Shown: positions 46,548-59,758, numbered from the stretch's first letter. The stretch: 64,000 nt of DNA from Fremontodendron californicum (GCA_030761205.1 JAULJL010000017.1:1746001-1810000), one strand, 5' to 3'. Program-made: numbers and translations. Notes: generated by a model not told the origin, from the letters alone.

Positions 46548-47011
46548 GTATCGAACTTTTTATTTTATTTTTTAATATATAAAAAAAAAAAACTTTAAAA
46601 AAATTAAACATTGAGAATACATACATAAATATATATTCGATATTCATCCGAGTTCGGCTTTTATTTTTATATATATATATATGTGGCAATCACATATAAA
46701 TGAATGCCTCGAGGTTGGAATTGATCTCCACATGTTCTTAATAAAAAGAAAGAAAATATTGTAATCTTTCAAAAAGTAGTGCATTTCATTTTCATGGATG
46801 GACAAGTCATGACAAGCTTTATTATGCGGTTGTAATTCAGTATTAACTAATAACTTGATGGAGTGCAGTAAAAGGGTCTCACTCAAACCATTTACATGAC
46901 ATTTAGATACTGAAATTAACAATTTCACATGGTTGAAGTCCCAGCTGGCACACCCTGGCTTTCCTCTGCCACCTCTTTCATTCTCACCAAACAAGGGGGT
47001 TCCTTCTTGAT

Positions 47012-48986
47012 TTACTCTTTGGCTGCAAGAACCGCAGGTCCTTCCACCTGTAAATAATCAATTACATGCTTTTCATATATAAAAAATTTAAGAAGTTAAC
47101 ACAATATTAATTCTGGAAAATTGCTCTATCTGTAGCTTGATGCATGGCTAGATAGGTTTAAGTTAAGGGTGATTATAGTTCATTATATCTTACGGGTCAA
47201 TTTTCTGAGTTGGCTGCTCCTACTAAAGTTGTCAATTAGCAATGTTGTTTATCTTTTAAGAGACTCAATTAAGTAGCAAATGCCAAGTTTTTTTTACCTT
47301 GAATGTTGCACCCCATATCTCTTCATCTGCTGCAGGAACGGCAATGATCTTGTTCTTGGGATTTTCATAGCTTCGTAACTCGCCTACTGCAGTTGAAAAG
47401 AAGCATCCTGTAAACCATTGGAAGCATTTTCATCAAACACTAATGCCATCAATGCTAAAAACTAACACTTGTAAACAATCAAAAGTTGCAAAAGAAAGTG
47501 TAAACATTAACATTAACAAAAACATAAAAATAAAAATAATTTTCCAAGAGTTATGTGGGTATATATTTCTGAAAATATGTGTCGGACACGAGTATTTATT
47601 TCTAATATTGAACTGTTAAAAAGCCAAAAAGGAGAAAAAGATGATACCCTGAGGGAAAGAAGCAAGTGACTTGCCACATGCGCCTTTAAGCATCTCTGCA
47701 TCATCCGAAAATGCCACAAATCCATCAGCAGTAATCCCCCAGTAAAGGGGAACCCTGCCAGACTGATCCTGTTTATTGTATATTAACCATGTTAAACAAA
47801 CAGATGGTCAGTAAATGCAAGCAAAAGTACTAGTTTCCACCAGGCATTTAGATTATATCAGTAGCCAAAATATTAACTTACAGAAGCCACGAACAATGTG
47901 GATGTGGACTTGTCAAACACTACAAACGCAAAATTGCCAGCAAGATGACCAACCACATGGCTGGGAGGATAAGGAGCTCGGTCACGCAACGCTTTGTAAG
48001 CTTCAATCACCAGCATCACCTCATCCGCAGACTTGCCTAGACCATATTCTTGTCTTAGGCTACCTAAGTTATCGAGCATGCCTTCAAACAAGCAGAATAT
48101 ATCATCTTTGACCCCAAATGATCTGCACCAAAACATCCACTTCCATTCATATTAATAGGTCCAAAAGAAAACCATAATTTAGATCCGAAGTTCAACAATT
48201 TATTACTCTTTCTCCCATTCTGCTTGTGTTAATGTATATGTTTCACACTTTCACTGCTCTTTGCATGTTCTGCTGACTAATTTTTACCAGGTTAAAGGAA
48301 AACACACACGTATCAGTATTCAGTAGAAACAGGCAGGAAGCCAACTGCCAAACTTTTGAGTCCTACACGTGGCAAACATGCAATGATTTCATGCTAACTC
48401 ACAGTGGACCCCGGCCCCAAAATGAAAGACCTGCTAGTTCTATGATCAAATCCGAGATTAATCTTTTACTTATTTGAAACTTAGATGAGCTATATCTAAT
48501 TATTGATCACTATACAATTACAAGCTCCTCGCTTGATTCAAAGGTCTTGTAAGAGCAAAGAGAGGGAACTAGAAGTCACCCTCCATGTTCTTGTTATAGT
48601 CCCAAAAAAACCCTCAGGAAAGAAATTAAGGAGAAGAGATGGTGATCCAAGCAAGGTGATCAAAAACTCCTTTTTTTTTTTTTTATAATGAAACTGGCCA
48701 GAAACGATCAATATTCATGCAGTTTTTTTCATATTTGATAGAAAGTGTGTGTGGGTGTTGAGTGTGTTGATGTTGTATCTTACCTTGGTTGTAGAACAGA
48801 TCCATTCTGGCGAGAGTAAGCCAAGTTAACTTGGTCACCAATTTGTATGGAAGCTGAAGAGGGGTTAGAGTTGATGTAACGTTTCATCAAAGCCAAGGCG
48901 GTGGTTCTGGGGGATGGGCTCCGGTTTCCTGCAGCCACCAGCTCCTGTGGTGGCGTTACAATTTCACTGCTAAACACGCCTAGCAT
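47012..48986 (-). CDS. DUF3700 protein, aluminium-induced type with YGL and LRDR motifs
   Basis: Five exons on the minus strand: 48784-48986, 47882-48122, 47648-47768, 47298-47407 and 47012-47047, giving 236 residues. The start MLGVFSSEIVTPPQEL is typical. The two name-giving motifs are adjacent in exon 2 (YGLGKSADE... then ALRDRAPYPP), followed by LAGNFAFVVFD and DQSGRVPLYWG. The fold is related to class II glutamine amidotransferases, but the N-terminal catalytic Cys of true amidotransferases is not at residue 2 here, so enzyme activity is not implied. Relatives (TSJT1-like, AILP1) respond to aluminium, auxin or dormancy. The biochemical role is unknown. Confidence 0.92.
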
Positions 48987-49082
48987 GGTATCTCTCTGTC
49001 TCTCTAGTCCTCTCTCTGGAGTTTCGCAAATGAAAATTGCTATGATTGTAGGTATAATAGGGAAGTGGCTTTGTCATACTTC

Positions 49083-49090
49083 TATTTATA
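49083..49090 (-). promoter_or_regulatory. Probable TATA box of the DUF3700 gene
   Basis: TATAAATA in sense, about 97 bases upstream of the start codon. Between them lies a GAGAGAGACAGAG purine-rich leader, as often seen in plant 5' UTRs. Confidence 0.55.
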
Positions 49091-49179
49091 AGAAAATAGA
49101 CAAGGTTAGAACTGTCCTTTCAGGATATTGTCTCGTTTCAAAGCTAGTCGATTCCTACTAAGCAGGTGGTTAGGCGGCC

Positions 49180-50346
49180 TAAGGTCCCGAGAGTATAAAT
49201 GGCAGCAAAATTAAGACATTGGCCAGCCATGAAGCCAACCTTATAGCTTTATTGGAAGATAATCCAATTTACAAGTCGTATTCAGATTTTTCTTTCTTTT
49301 TCCTTAAAGCAGGGAGTCTTGGGTGATTGCTGCAACCAAAAGAGACGCTTTTTCATTTTCTAATTGTTAATTGCTTAGTCCAATTATCTGTTTCCTCTAC
49401 TTCTACATTTGATTTGAAGCCAATGTCTTAATCCGTGGAATCACTGTCATTACATAGAATAGAAGACACGTATGAATCAAGAATTAAAAAGAAAGTGTAA
49501 GCAAGTGGGAATCTCATCAAGAATATACGGAATCTAATTAAACTATCTCAAAATCCAAATTGAATCTAATTAGAAAGGGAAAGGCATAGGAAAAGGGAAA
49601 GGGAAAGAAATAGCGACTTTCCATTAGATATATCAGCCGGCTATAATATGTAGATTGTTAACATCCGCTAAGTTTTGAAATTTTTGTAGTCTTTGTATTT
49701 AAGTTAGATCTTTTCAAATATTATTAATTAGCGTTTTAGATTAAATGCTTAATATGATATCAAAGTTTGGATTTTATTCTGTTAATCTTGTATATTACCA
49801 TTTTCGAATTTGTCACGCTTTTATGTTTCTGTCTACATGTGATGGAAGCTTGTTAAAGTGGTGTTATTACACATATTCTAAGTCTTGAGATTTATGTAAT
49901 CTTACATTCAAGTTGATTCTCTTAACTTATGCAATTGTCCACTAAGATTAATGGATTTCACCATAGGAACCACGTATACATTACTATCAAAAGCAATTCT
50001 TTTGGTTTTTCTTTTTACATCTTTTAGCATGATGATGTCGAATTCTCCCATCCCATGTAAAGCTCAAGGATCCTACTTTGATTAATTTCCCTAATTAATA
50101 AAGCATGGTTAGCTTAGGTATACATACATCAGTGAAACGTAACAAGGTTGTCATATCATATACATCAGTGAATATTGGTTTGCCTAATTATGCAATATAT
50201 ATGATCATCCTGTCCTGTCTGCATTGCATAAATAAATAAATCAAAACCATATTCAATGGTCGTATGCCATGCCATGTGCATTTTGTCAAAATGCATGGTT
50301 GTACATTCGTCACATGAGCACAAATGTATAGCATTTGATTAAAATC

Positions 50347-50377
<31 letters not shown>

Positions 50378-52327
50378 TTTGTGTTCTAAATCACTTCTTG
50401 AAGCAGCTTTTTTAAAAGGATTGGAACTGTACATACATTTATAAATAAGTCAATTAGTATGCTGATCTATTAACTAATCTTGCTCATGATGGTATTTTTG
50501 ATATTCATAAGTTAAGCTCTTCTTCTGGTACTGAAATTAAGCTTTTACAGAAAGATTTATGGAATATTGTTAGACCTAGATCTTGCACTGTTTAAAGCGA
50601 TTAACTCGCTCACTATGTATCAAAAAATAAAAAGATACAATCTTAATATAGATTAGTCTTGTAGACACCCACTCTATGGATAAAATAAATAAAAATTTGA
50701 TTATTTAAATAAATATTAAATAATAAAAAGAAAATTTTATAATTTTTTTAAAAAAAATTTAATCTACCTTTGGTCCCCTTACCCTTATACTTACCGGATA
50801 TTACTCCTGCGTATGAGCTCCTTTGAATCCACAAAGAATAAAGTAAAATAACTAAATGTACATATATTTTAAAATGGAAAAAAAAAAAGAAAAAAAAGGT
50901 TAAAATCGGATAAGTTAAAGTATATTCTCATTCTACTTTCAAGAAAAGTAAATTATTATTATAATCTTATTAATATATATTTTTTATTGTATAATTTGTT
51001 TTTTTTATCAATTTTTTAATTCATATCAACTCAATAAATATCAAATTTTATAATCAGTATAGATTTTTCTAGAAGGCGTCGATCAAATGTTCGTTCCACA
51101 TATATCATCATATTGAGTAAACCATATATATAGGATAACTACAAAAGATTTTAAAAAGGTTTTATAAAAATAATAGTTAATTAGGAACTAAAACAATTAA
51201 AATTATTGAATGGCATTCTAACTTATGGTCATACAAATCAAATCTGAAAATTGGAATGATGAACAAAATGTAAATAATATAAGATTTATTACCATACAAT
51301 TAAACAAAAACCGAATTGAATTGAGCCTCTCATCACATAAAATAGGCATGAACTAGAATGAACATGCAAAAATACTCTATGATGTTCTACTTTTATCTCA
51401 TAATCTTCTGTTTAAAAGTTAGAAAATTTATCTACATAGATTTTAAAATAAACAGCGAAAAGCAATAAGATTATTTCCTTTCTCTGGCCCCAGACCCCAG
51501 TCAACTTTAGTAATTGAACATTGAACCTCCGGCAAGCTCTGCCCCAGTTTTAGGTAGCAGGCCATTCCTTGAGCCCATATGTGTTTTAAATAAGTTCACC
51601 CATAAGATTATTTTTAATGTTAATATAAAATTAAAATTACAAAGATAAAGAAATTTATTGTAAATTTTATTTTTTTTATTTATCAAATAAGTTTATTTAT
51701 TTTTTAATATTAAAAAAATTAAAACTCTGAAAAGAACGTTATTCATAGTAAAGTAATTTAACTCTTTTTAATTATTATTAAATAAATTCATAGTAAAATC
51801 ATTTAATGAAAATTAAAATTCTTATTTATAAAATAAATAAAATATTTATAATAACAATTGTAAAATATAATAATTAATAATATCCATTTTCGTTAATTCA
51901 AAAAAAAAAAATTACATCAGTGATATTATATTATATAGATATAAATGGATATTCTGTGGATATATTTGACCAAGGGTATGGTAATAAAATAGACATAATA
52001 AATACGTTTTGGTCCTCTGTTCAAAATTATGAGTAAATTTCGTTATTATAATCTAATCATGGTACTGAAACATGTACATCTAAAGTTCTAAACATAATAA
52101 TCATTAAAACTGGTAAGCCATTAACATCAACTTTTATTTGGAATTGGAATAAAAGTACGTATATCAAACAAATATATATGTATAGTACTGCAGAATGCAG
52201 ATTATTATTCTCTTATGGCCACTAATTAATTACTCACAGATTATAATTTGTAAAAAAATAATTATGAAAAAAGGGAAAGAAAAAAAAAAGTTTAAAACCA
52301 CTCTATATTAACCCAGGGCCATGCCAT
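49180..52327. other. Intergenic region, no gene recognised
   Basis: AT-rich DNA with a (TA)n run near 50350-50370 and poly(A) runs. Around 50662 a TGTAGACACCC start followed by ATAAAATAAATAAAAATT may be an old LTR fragment, but it is too short to call. No protein similarity is recognised on either strand. Confidence 0.45.
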
Positions 52328-53641
52328 CTAAGCGTTAGATGTGAAGTTGAAGTTGGCGCAAGTAGTTTGCCTACCCAATAGGGTAGAGCTGAATCCCAGC
52401 CTTGAAGTTGCCAAATCAAACTGAAGAAGAGTGTTCTCCAATTGGTGCCCTCCAATAACAATGGAAGTCCTTGGGCTTGATCCACCGTTAACAAACCCAA
52501 GACACAAAACTTCCTTGCTAACCTCTACCATCGAGTTTGCACCAAAAATCCTCCAAAAAACGTTCTCGTTCTGCAGCACAAGGTCTATTGATGGCACGGC
52601 AGCTCCTAAACGTGTGCCTAGAATATTGCTTGAGCTGAAACACACCTCAAACGGAGCCACACCGGCCACCCTGGTGATGTTCCTAGCAGCAGCCTCATTA
52701 ATGAAGGCCTCAGTGACGGCTTTGAAGATTGAAGCCTCCAGGACGGTGTAGGGATTCACGGTGCTGATCTTTGTGCCCCCAACACCTTCGCTGTCAATGG
52801 ACAGTAACGTTGTGTTCAATGAGACAGCTTTTTCATTCACCTTGATGGACTTTACGCCAATGAAATATTCAGCGGAAGGTTCACCGAGAGGGAAAGCAGA
52901 GGCTGTGCTAATAGGGTTAATGAAGAGTGGTGTAAAAGTAAGCGATTCTGATGCATCAACTCCAGGGAGGAACACATAGGGACCATCACCGAAGAAAATA
53001 ACACCATTGGCTGAGGTTGAAGATGAGAGACAAATGGCAAATTTCCTGTGGAAACTGAAGGCAGCAGCAAATTGTGAAGGAAGTCCAATTCTGTACCTAC
53101 CAAATCCAGCCATGCCCACAACACCGCTAGCAAGACCTTGAAGCAGGGAAGTTGGTGCACAGGCGAAAATGAACCTAGGTACACTGACCACTCTACCAGG
53201 ATTCTTTCCATCAGTTGATTGGAGAGACACAACATCTTGGGCAACCTCACCAGGACCGGCGGTGCGAGTCACAGAGTTATCGGGTCCGACAACACATGTG
53301 TTGTTGTTGCACCCTGGCCTTGGTCCTTGGAAGCAATCTCCGCAGCCATTGGATCCAGCCAATGAGCATTGGGATGAACCGCACCTGGCAGGACGGTATG
53401 TTGAAGAAACATAATTCCGGTCGCAATCAACCCACATGTATCGGCCACCAAGATCAACCACAACATCTATGGGCACAAGAGGTGTCCTTTGGTTAATAGT
53501 GGTCAGGTATTGAAGTGTAGAGGCATCTTTAGAGACAGGAATTACGAGGGCCTTGGGACGGAAAGACTGTTGGGCTAAAGAAGGAGCAAAAAAGAAAAGT
53601 AACAGAGAACTAGTGAAGAGAAAATATTGAAGAGAAGCCAT
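52328..53641 (-). CDS. Aspartic-protease-like secreted protein (EDGP / GIP / basic 7S globulin type)
   Basis: An intronless gene of 437 residues. Residues 1-23 are a signal peptide (hydrophobic LLLFFFAPSLA, cleaved before QQS), so the product goes to the apoplast. It has the bilobed pepsin-like fold of EDGP and of the xyloglucanase or xylanase inhibitors GIP and TAXI. The first active-site motif is DLGG (63-66) where active enzymes have DTG/DSG. The second-site region (282-299, GVGGTKIST) lacks a canonical Asp-Thr/Ser-Gly, so it is probably not a protease. Many cysteines in the first lobe (73, 87, 92, 100, 103, 111, 116) fit the family's disulfide pattern. N-glycosylation sequons lie near N113, N276, N321 and N432. 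Inhibitor or receptor-like function is inferred from family only. Confidence 0.9.
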   Translation of the reverse strand: MASLQYFLFTSSLLLFFFAPSLAQQSFRPKALVIPVSKDASTLQYLTTINQRTPLVPIDVVVDLGGRYMWVDCDRNYVSSTYRPARCGSSQCSLAGSNGCGDCFQGPRPGCNNNTCVVGPDNSVTRTAGPGEVAQDVVSLQSTDGKNPGRVVSVPRFIFACAPTSLLQGLASGVVGMAGFGRYRIGLPSQFAAAFSFHRKFAICLSSSTSANGVIFFGDGPYVFLPGVDASESLTFTPLFINPISTASAFPLGEPSAEYFIGVKSIKVNEKAVSLNTTLLSIDSEGVGGTKISTVNPYTVLEASIFKAVTEAFINEAAARNITRVAGVAPFEVCFSSSNILGTRLGAAVPSIDLVLQNENVFWRIFGANSMVEVSKEVLCLGFVNGGSSPRTSIVIGGHQLENTLLQFDLATSRLGFSSTLLGRQTTCANFNFTSNA

Positions 53642-53720
53642 GCTAATCCGAATATGTTATACTCGTAGCTAGAGATGAAAGGGAAATGGGTAGTGAGAGA
53701 CAAAAGTAGAAATCCAGCTC

Positions 53721-53728
53721 TATTTATA
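53721..53728 (-). promoter_or_regulatory. TATA box of the EDGP-like gene
   Basis: CTATAAATAG in sense, about 80 bases upstream of the start codon, the usual distance for a gene with a short leader. Confidence 0.65.
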
Positions 53729-53759
53729 GTTGTGCCGATGACTTGATCCAAGCCACCGC

Positions 53760-56480
53760 GTCAAAAGGTCAAAGCAGGCTGCTAGAAGCAAAGCCAGCCA
53801 GCGCCAGGTGCTCTGGACGTGGTGGCATATATGGAAAAGGACTTTTGACTTTGATCACATTATCCTAATCCGTTAGCACTGAAATTATACATTATTTGAT
53901 TATGATTTAGGCTTTGATTAGAGGTTTTTTATTTTATTTATTATTATCATTTCCTTGTCTTATCTTAATTTATTTCGTGGAAGGAAGAACCTCATTGCCT
54001 AAAGTTTCCTTTTAGCGAATGATAAAGTATATGCTTTCTCGAATATGTATCATTCATTAATTTATAAAAATTTAATTTAATTTAATTAATTCATACATAC
54101 AATTATAATTATCCTTACGAGATAATATTCAACAAATTTTAATATTTATAATTTTTTTCTATCTCCATATTATACTTCTAACGGAAAGTGCCATTGTTGT
54201 TACTATCAACGTGTAAGAATTGATTAAGATAGTGACAAACCGACTGAAAAGATTTTTCCCTTCTTTCATTTTTTTAATAATAATAATAATAATAATGCAA
54301 TGACGATGCTGTCAATCCTTCATACTTAAAGCTCATGTTAATTTCAAAATGCAAGACTCTCGAGTAAATTATTGCATCATATGTTCATGATTTTGTTTCC
54401 ATATTTCATTTTTATTTAAGATCTTTAAAATTCAAATTTTTAAATATGTAATTGATATTATTATTAAAATTTGACATCTTAAAAATACGTGAATATTTTT
54501 GTGAATGTCTATGCGATAAAAAAAGGTGAACCCCTTTCAAATTTTGAGCTAAAATTTATATCATATAGACATCCGTGTTAACGTGATATATTTCGTTGAA
54601 TTTTTAATGATAATTGATCAAATAAATAAATTTTAAAATAAAATATTACATAAATATAAAATAACTAATTCATTTTACTAGCAGACTCCCGTATAAATTA
54701 AATTCATAAACTAATGAATCATTTGGTTCAGCCCACAGATAAAGGATAAAGAATTGTCAAAGCAGAAAAGGCGTCTAACAAATAACAATAACAAGAAAGA
54801 TTTATTAAGGAAAAAATTCGCCCTCTTTGCTTAATCAAAATTTAAATCCATACCAAACCTTTTTCTAAGTCTTGCCAGTTGCCAGCCAAGTTATGGCAAA
54901 TGGAAATAGTCTTTACACTTTACAGGCTGGGCGAAGTAATTTCAAAATTGCCCAAGGAACTATGTAGTATGTAGTTAAGGTTGATTGTTGAGAGGCCCAT
55001 ACAAGTGGGCGATTATTGGAGCTTTTGGGCTCTTTGCTTTCTGTAGTACAATGCATTTTAACCCACTAACCAATCCCCTGTTCTGTTCGCTTAGTGCTTG
55101 CCTTACCTGGATGGGTATTTCTATTGCCCGTAATAAAAGTCACGAAATTTTAATGGAAAGATGTCCAAAGGAATGAATTCCATGTTCCAACCCTGTCCGA
55201 TGTGAGTACAAGAATTTGCAAAAGAGGAAGAACAAAATCTTAAAATTAAGCATGTGGGAGAAGTAAATGATGGTTTTAATGTAGTATGTATTAAGAAACA
55301 AGGCAAATCAAACATAATCCACAACATAAGGGGACATAGGCTATACAGGAAATGGGGCTTCAGAGAGTCCTCTAGTACTGACTTTCATTCATGAATTAAT
55401 TAATTAGGATTATCACAACAACAAAAAAAAAAAATTCAAATTCAATGAATTTCAAAAAATTTGGTGCCATATATTTAGCAGAGATGAAAGAGAGGCGTCA
55501 TATTATCAGCTGGTAGCGCATTTCCCACGGCAAGGTAATTAAGCATAAACCAGAACTTAAAGTCTATAACTAAAGTTGCAAGGAATTGTTGCACCCAATA
55601 ACTATCATTAGAATCTGCAATTCACCGTACATCCAGACGGGAACGAAATCAGAAATATTAACGAAAAAAAATCAGAATATATATATATAAATTTAAAGTA
55701 AAAATAAAAATTATGTATAAAATAAATTTGATTAAGGATAAGATTATTCATCGACTCGAATCGGATCAGGTTTTGGACAAGTAAAATCTTTTGTTATGTG
55801 AATCTAATTCGACTCAGTCCATGAATAACTCTAGTATAAAAATATTAAATTTAAATATGATATTAAATTTGCTAACAATATATAAATTTCTTATAATGAA
55901 ATATTTTTTTATTTTAATTTTTAAATATTATAATTCATGTTGCATATGAAAAAAAAATTTAATAAGAAAAAAAGTTTGAATGTCAAAAAAAAATTATTGT
56001 CTAATTAAAATATGCATAAAATTATTTCATATTATAAAAAAAAAAAATCATAAGATTACACATTAAAAAAAAAACAGAATAAATTAAATGCATAATTCGT
56101 ATTAGATATTATAATAGTTTAACTTTATTTATTTTTCCCTTATGAGCATAGAATAAAAAATATTAAACAAAATAATTAATATAAATATATCTATTTAATT
56201 GATTGAAAAAGGTAAATAAAGAGAATTAAGTTAATAATGATGAATGAAGTTTAAACAAAAATGTTTCTAAATTTATTATATCAAACAAATTCTATAAATG
56301 AGGAGCCAAATTGAAGGACCAAACAAAAATTGAAGGGACTAAACATGATTTTACGTTATTTTAAAAATCTTAAAATTTTTAAAGAGAACCAAATTGAAAG
56401 GGCCAACATAATTTTACCCCTATTTCAAAAATCTTAAAAAATTTGAAGGGCAGGTCCAGGATAGAAATTAAAATGCAAAT
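53760..56480. other. Intergenic region, no gene recognised
   Basis: AT-rich DNA with an (AAT)n microsatellite at about 54276-54296 and several poly(A) runs. A 63-codon frame at 54985-55176 has no recognisable feature and is not called. Confidence 0.5.
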
Positions 56481-58957
56481 CTACACCAAAAGAGAGCCTT
56501 CCATCACAGTAACAGCTTTTCCTCGCAGAAGCACTCTTTGATTCTGCTCATCTAAGTGGATCTTCACTATTCCACCTCTAGGTGATGCCTGAGCCAAGTA
56601 AACAACACAATCATTATGATAAATAAGTACAAGTGATAACAACAATGGTTTCATTGAATGATTCAAAAGGAAAAGAAAGGGAGAGATACCGCATGTGCAA
56701 CGAAATCGAACTTTCCCAGCTTTTGGCTCCAATAGGGTGCCAGGGCACAATGTGCACTTCCACAAACCGGATCCTGATAGATATGAGAAATAGACATGAA
56801 CAAGTGGTTTAATATAAACACGTCCTATGTTACTCGGACTGGGATGAGAGTGTCGAACACCGGTATGTGTACAACACGGGTATGTTTGATTTATTTTAAG
56901 TTTTTCCATGTATTTTGGAGGGTCTTTGAGAGATCATATCCCTATACCTATGTCCGAATATGCGTCAAACACAGGTACTTCAAAAAAAATGAAAAGTCGG
57001 AGCAACATAGAACACGTCTGCACTTATCATGGCAGCACCTGTAAAACCCATCTTTTAGACAAATAACGATCCAGCAATGAACAGTCAAAGAGAAATATCT
57101 TCAAGGCAAGCTATAGATGCCTTGAGCATATATGCATGTATCTCAGTATTTATCATGCTTCTATCAGAATAAAATTTGGTCAGCACTTAGACCAGCTATT
57201 GAGTACATTTTAGATTCACAAACTTAGAATGGTCTTGCTAAAATAAAAACTTGAGATGAATGAACTAATTTTGTGTATTTTTGCAAGTAATCATCTTCAT
57301 TTCTTTTTTTTTTCCAGGCTTTGATACTCATCAGCTACAGCAAACAAACTTGAAAATTAATGTCAAAAATTCTTTCTGGGGATATAATATATTAGAGTCA
57401 TGCATCTTATGAGACGTTTCATCCTCACAAATTGGAATATGCTCCAGTTGCAACACAAGGGCATGAAGTGTAAGTAAATTAAATAAACTATCTGCTTAGA
57501 AGAAACAACATATCACCTCATTAATACCGTCTTTAGGACAGAAGAACCGACTAATAAAATCAAATTCAGATTCCGGAGGGGCAACCCCTGAAACAATTAA
57601 GCCTCGTCCAGGACATTTCAGTATGTCATCAAACTGTGGCTCCATTTCAATAACAGATTTTCCAGATGGGAGCACAACCTGCAAAATCAATAGTCCTTTC
57701 AGGAAAAGAGATCTAAGTACAAATCCTGCATCGCCACACTATCATAACAGACATAAAAGTATAAAATTTGTCATCAAATATACACTATCCCTCTTTCAGT
57801 CACTTAGATGCAAACTCAGTACTTGGAGAACCAGTAACACCATATCTGCATACAGTTTCCAAATCATAAATTGACAGCAATAAGAGTGCTCTGGCCTTTG
57901 CTTATGCAAATAAATAACTAAATAAATAAATGAAAACAAGATGATTGTTTATGCCGCTTCTTTTAATCATACTTCTATTTCTAAAGTTACTTTTATCTGT
58001 CTCAAAGAAAATGGAACAAAATCAATCTAATTTAGAAAAGACAAGCTAAGAAGAGAAAATCAAGAAATAAAAGATTACTAAATTAGTGAGGAATTACAAA
58101 GATAACATCCGTGGTAGTTGTTCTCTTAATATCAATCAGAGGAGCACCATTCAAGGCTTTTGAAATAGCTGAAACCTCAGCAGAATTGAAGTCGATGATG
58201 GGAACGGTAGGAAAATTCAGTTCAATCAGAAAGCACTCGTTCACTCCACCATTCTGAATCTTGGAGACATCGGTTGGATTAACATCTTGAACCTTTTTAG
58301 CAGTTAGGATTCCAGATAGTGTGTCAAATTCAATTATGTTTGAATTTACCAAACCAGTTGTAAAGAGAGTGTGCGCAGATGCTAAGGTTGCATGACCACA
58401 TAGCTTAACCTGCCAAAAAAAAAAAGGCAGAATATGAATATCCAAGTAGCATGTTGGAATCCATTCCTATTTTACCACTTACAACTGAGTCAAGTTTAAA
58501 AGTTCAATCAAGAATAATTGAGATATTTAACTAGCTATTGGCCCATAACATTTAATAGGAGCATAGTAAATTATTGTGAAACTATTAGTGAAAGGTGTGG
58601 GAAACAAGAAAACTGACCTCAGTGACTGGGGTGAACCATCTAAGACGAAACCTGGGGTTTGGACAGGCGGAGTCAGTGATCCGAGTCAAGTAACAAGTTT
58701 CAGAGATATTAAACTCAGCAGCCACTGCTTGCAGCCATTTCTCATCTCTCTGTTCTTCCAACAAACAAACCGCTGCTGGGTTTCCCTTGAAGGCTGAGTC
58801 AGTGAAGGCGTCAACCTGTTCAAGAATCAAGATTCAAACCCACCTATCACCTAACCCGACTCATTCTTTCAAGCTAAGATTGAGCACATAAATAAATAAG
58901 CAAAGATAAGAGACAAAGAGTGATTACCACATAGTATTTGACGGGTGTTTTGGTCAT
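56481..58957 (-). CDS. PhzF-family isomerase-like protein (At4g02860-like)
   Basis: A plant protein of the PhzC/PhzF family, whose bacterial member isomerises a dihydro-hydroxyanthranilate in phenazine synthesis; plant substrates are not known. Six exons, all in phase 0: 58928-58957, 58618-58815, 58098-58409, 57517-57678, 56690-56773 and 56481-56588, giving 297 residues, normal for the family. Signatures are VDAFTDSAFKGNPAAVC at the N-terminus, the start of lobe one LCGHATLASAH, and DPVCGSAHCALAPYW (exon 5) in lobe two. The catalytic Glu is probably in the exon 2 segment LLEEQ. The C-terminus (VLLRGKAVTVMEGSLLV) is typical. The intron between exons 4 and 5 holds a MITE (56825-57010). Cytosolic location is inferred from the absence of a signal. 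Confidence 0.92.
56825..57010. mobile_element. 186-base hAT MITE in the PhzF-like gene intron
   Basis: A perfect 8-base duplication AACACGTC (56817-56824 and 57011-57018) flanks inverted ends CTATGTTACTCGGACT and, in reverse complement, CTATGTTGCTCCGACT. Internal motifs (GTCCGAATATGCGTC, CATGTATTTTGGAGGGTC) are shared with 61851-62034. Confidence 0.92.
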
Positions 58958-59029
58958 GTTGTTCAGACAAAGAAATGAGTTCGAGAAAAGAGAAGAGTTT
59001 TACTTCTGTTGGAGTTGAAAGAGCGGATT

Positions 59030-59211
59030 CAATCAGTTTCGAAGAAGAAGAAGATGGTGCCAACTGACTACTAGCTCGTATTGGCATGCCGTTGACAGAT
59101 TTTTAGAAATTACGGATTCGAGAAGATTCAGAAGCGTTTGAAAGATTATGAATAAATTAAAAATTTTAAATATATATATATATATGGTAAAGACAGATTA
59201 GATAGGGGTTG

Positions 59212-59261
<50 letters not shown>

Positions 59262-59517
59262 TATTGACAGATTTTTCAAAGAGGGGATTCAATCAGTTTC
59301 TAAGAAGAAGATAGATGGTGCCAACTGAGTATTAGTTCATAGGGTAGGATGCTGTTGATAGATTTTTAAAGGTTGTGAGTTTGAAAAGATTCAGACGTGT
59401 ATTGTTCTGATGAGACAAGTTAATTAGATAAAAGTTGAAAGATTATGAATAAATTAAAAATTTTAAATATATACATATATGGTAAAGACAGATTAGACAA
59501 GGGTTAGAAGGTTAGAT
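59030..59517. repeat. Duplicated 5' flank of the PhzF-like gene
   Basis: 59030-59213 and 59280-59517 are two imperfect copies. Both contain GGATTCAATCAGTTTC, GATGGTGCCAACTGA, GACAGATTTTT/GATAGATTTTT and ATTATGAATAAATTAAAAAT in the same order. They are separated by a long (TA)n run at 59213-59260. The first copy lies at the start of the gene's leader. Confidence 0.7.
59213..59260. repeat. (TA)n microsatellite
   Basis: A pure AT dinucleotide run of nearly 50 bases between the two copies of the PhzF-like 5' flank. Further runs of 25-30 bases lie at 59760-59791 and 60045-60068, the last inside the 1.1-kb hAT element. Confidence 0.85.
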
Positions 59518-59758
59518 TAAAAATTAAGAATATATATATATATAAAAGTTCACTTATATTAATATAAAATTAAATTAATTTTATATATTTTTGTAACTCT
59601 TTATATGATTGTGTAAAATTAAATTAGTTTTATATATTTTTGTAACTCTTTATATGATTTATATTTGTTTAATCCGATCGTTGGATTTAACAATATAATT
59701 ATATTAGTCATGCATATAAAATTTCGAATCGATCCGATAAATCTATTATATCGATCGA

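Noticed and set aside
54985..55176. 63-codon frame with a hydrophobic stretch
   Set aside because: No homology recognised, no promoter or splice context, short and isolated.
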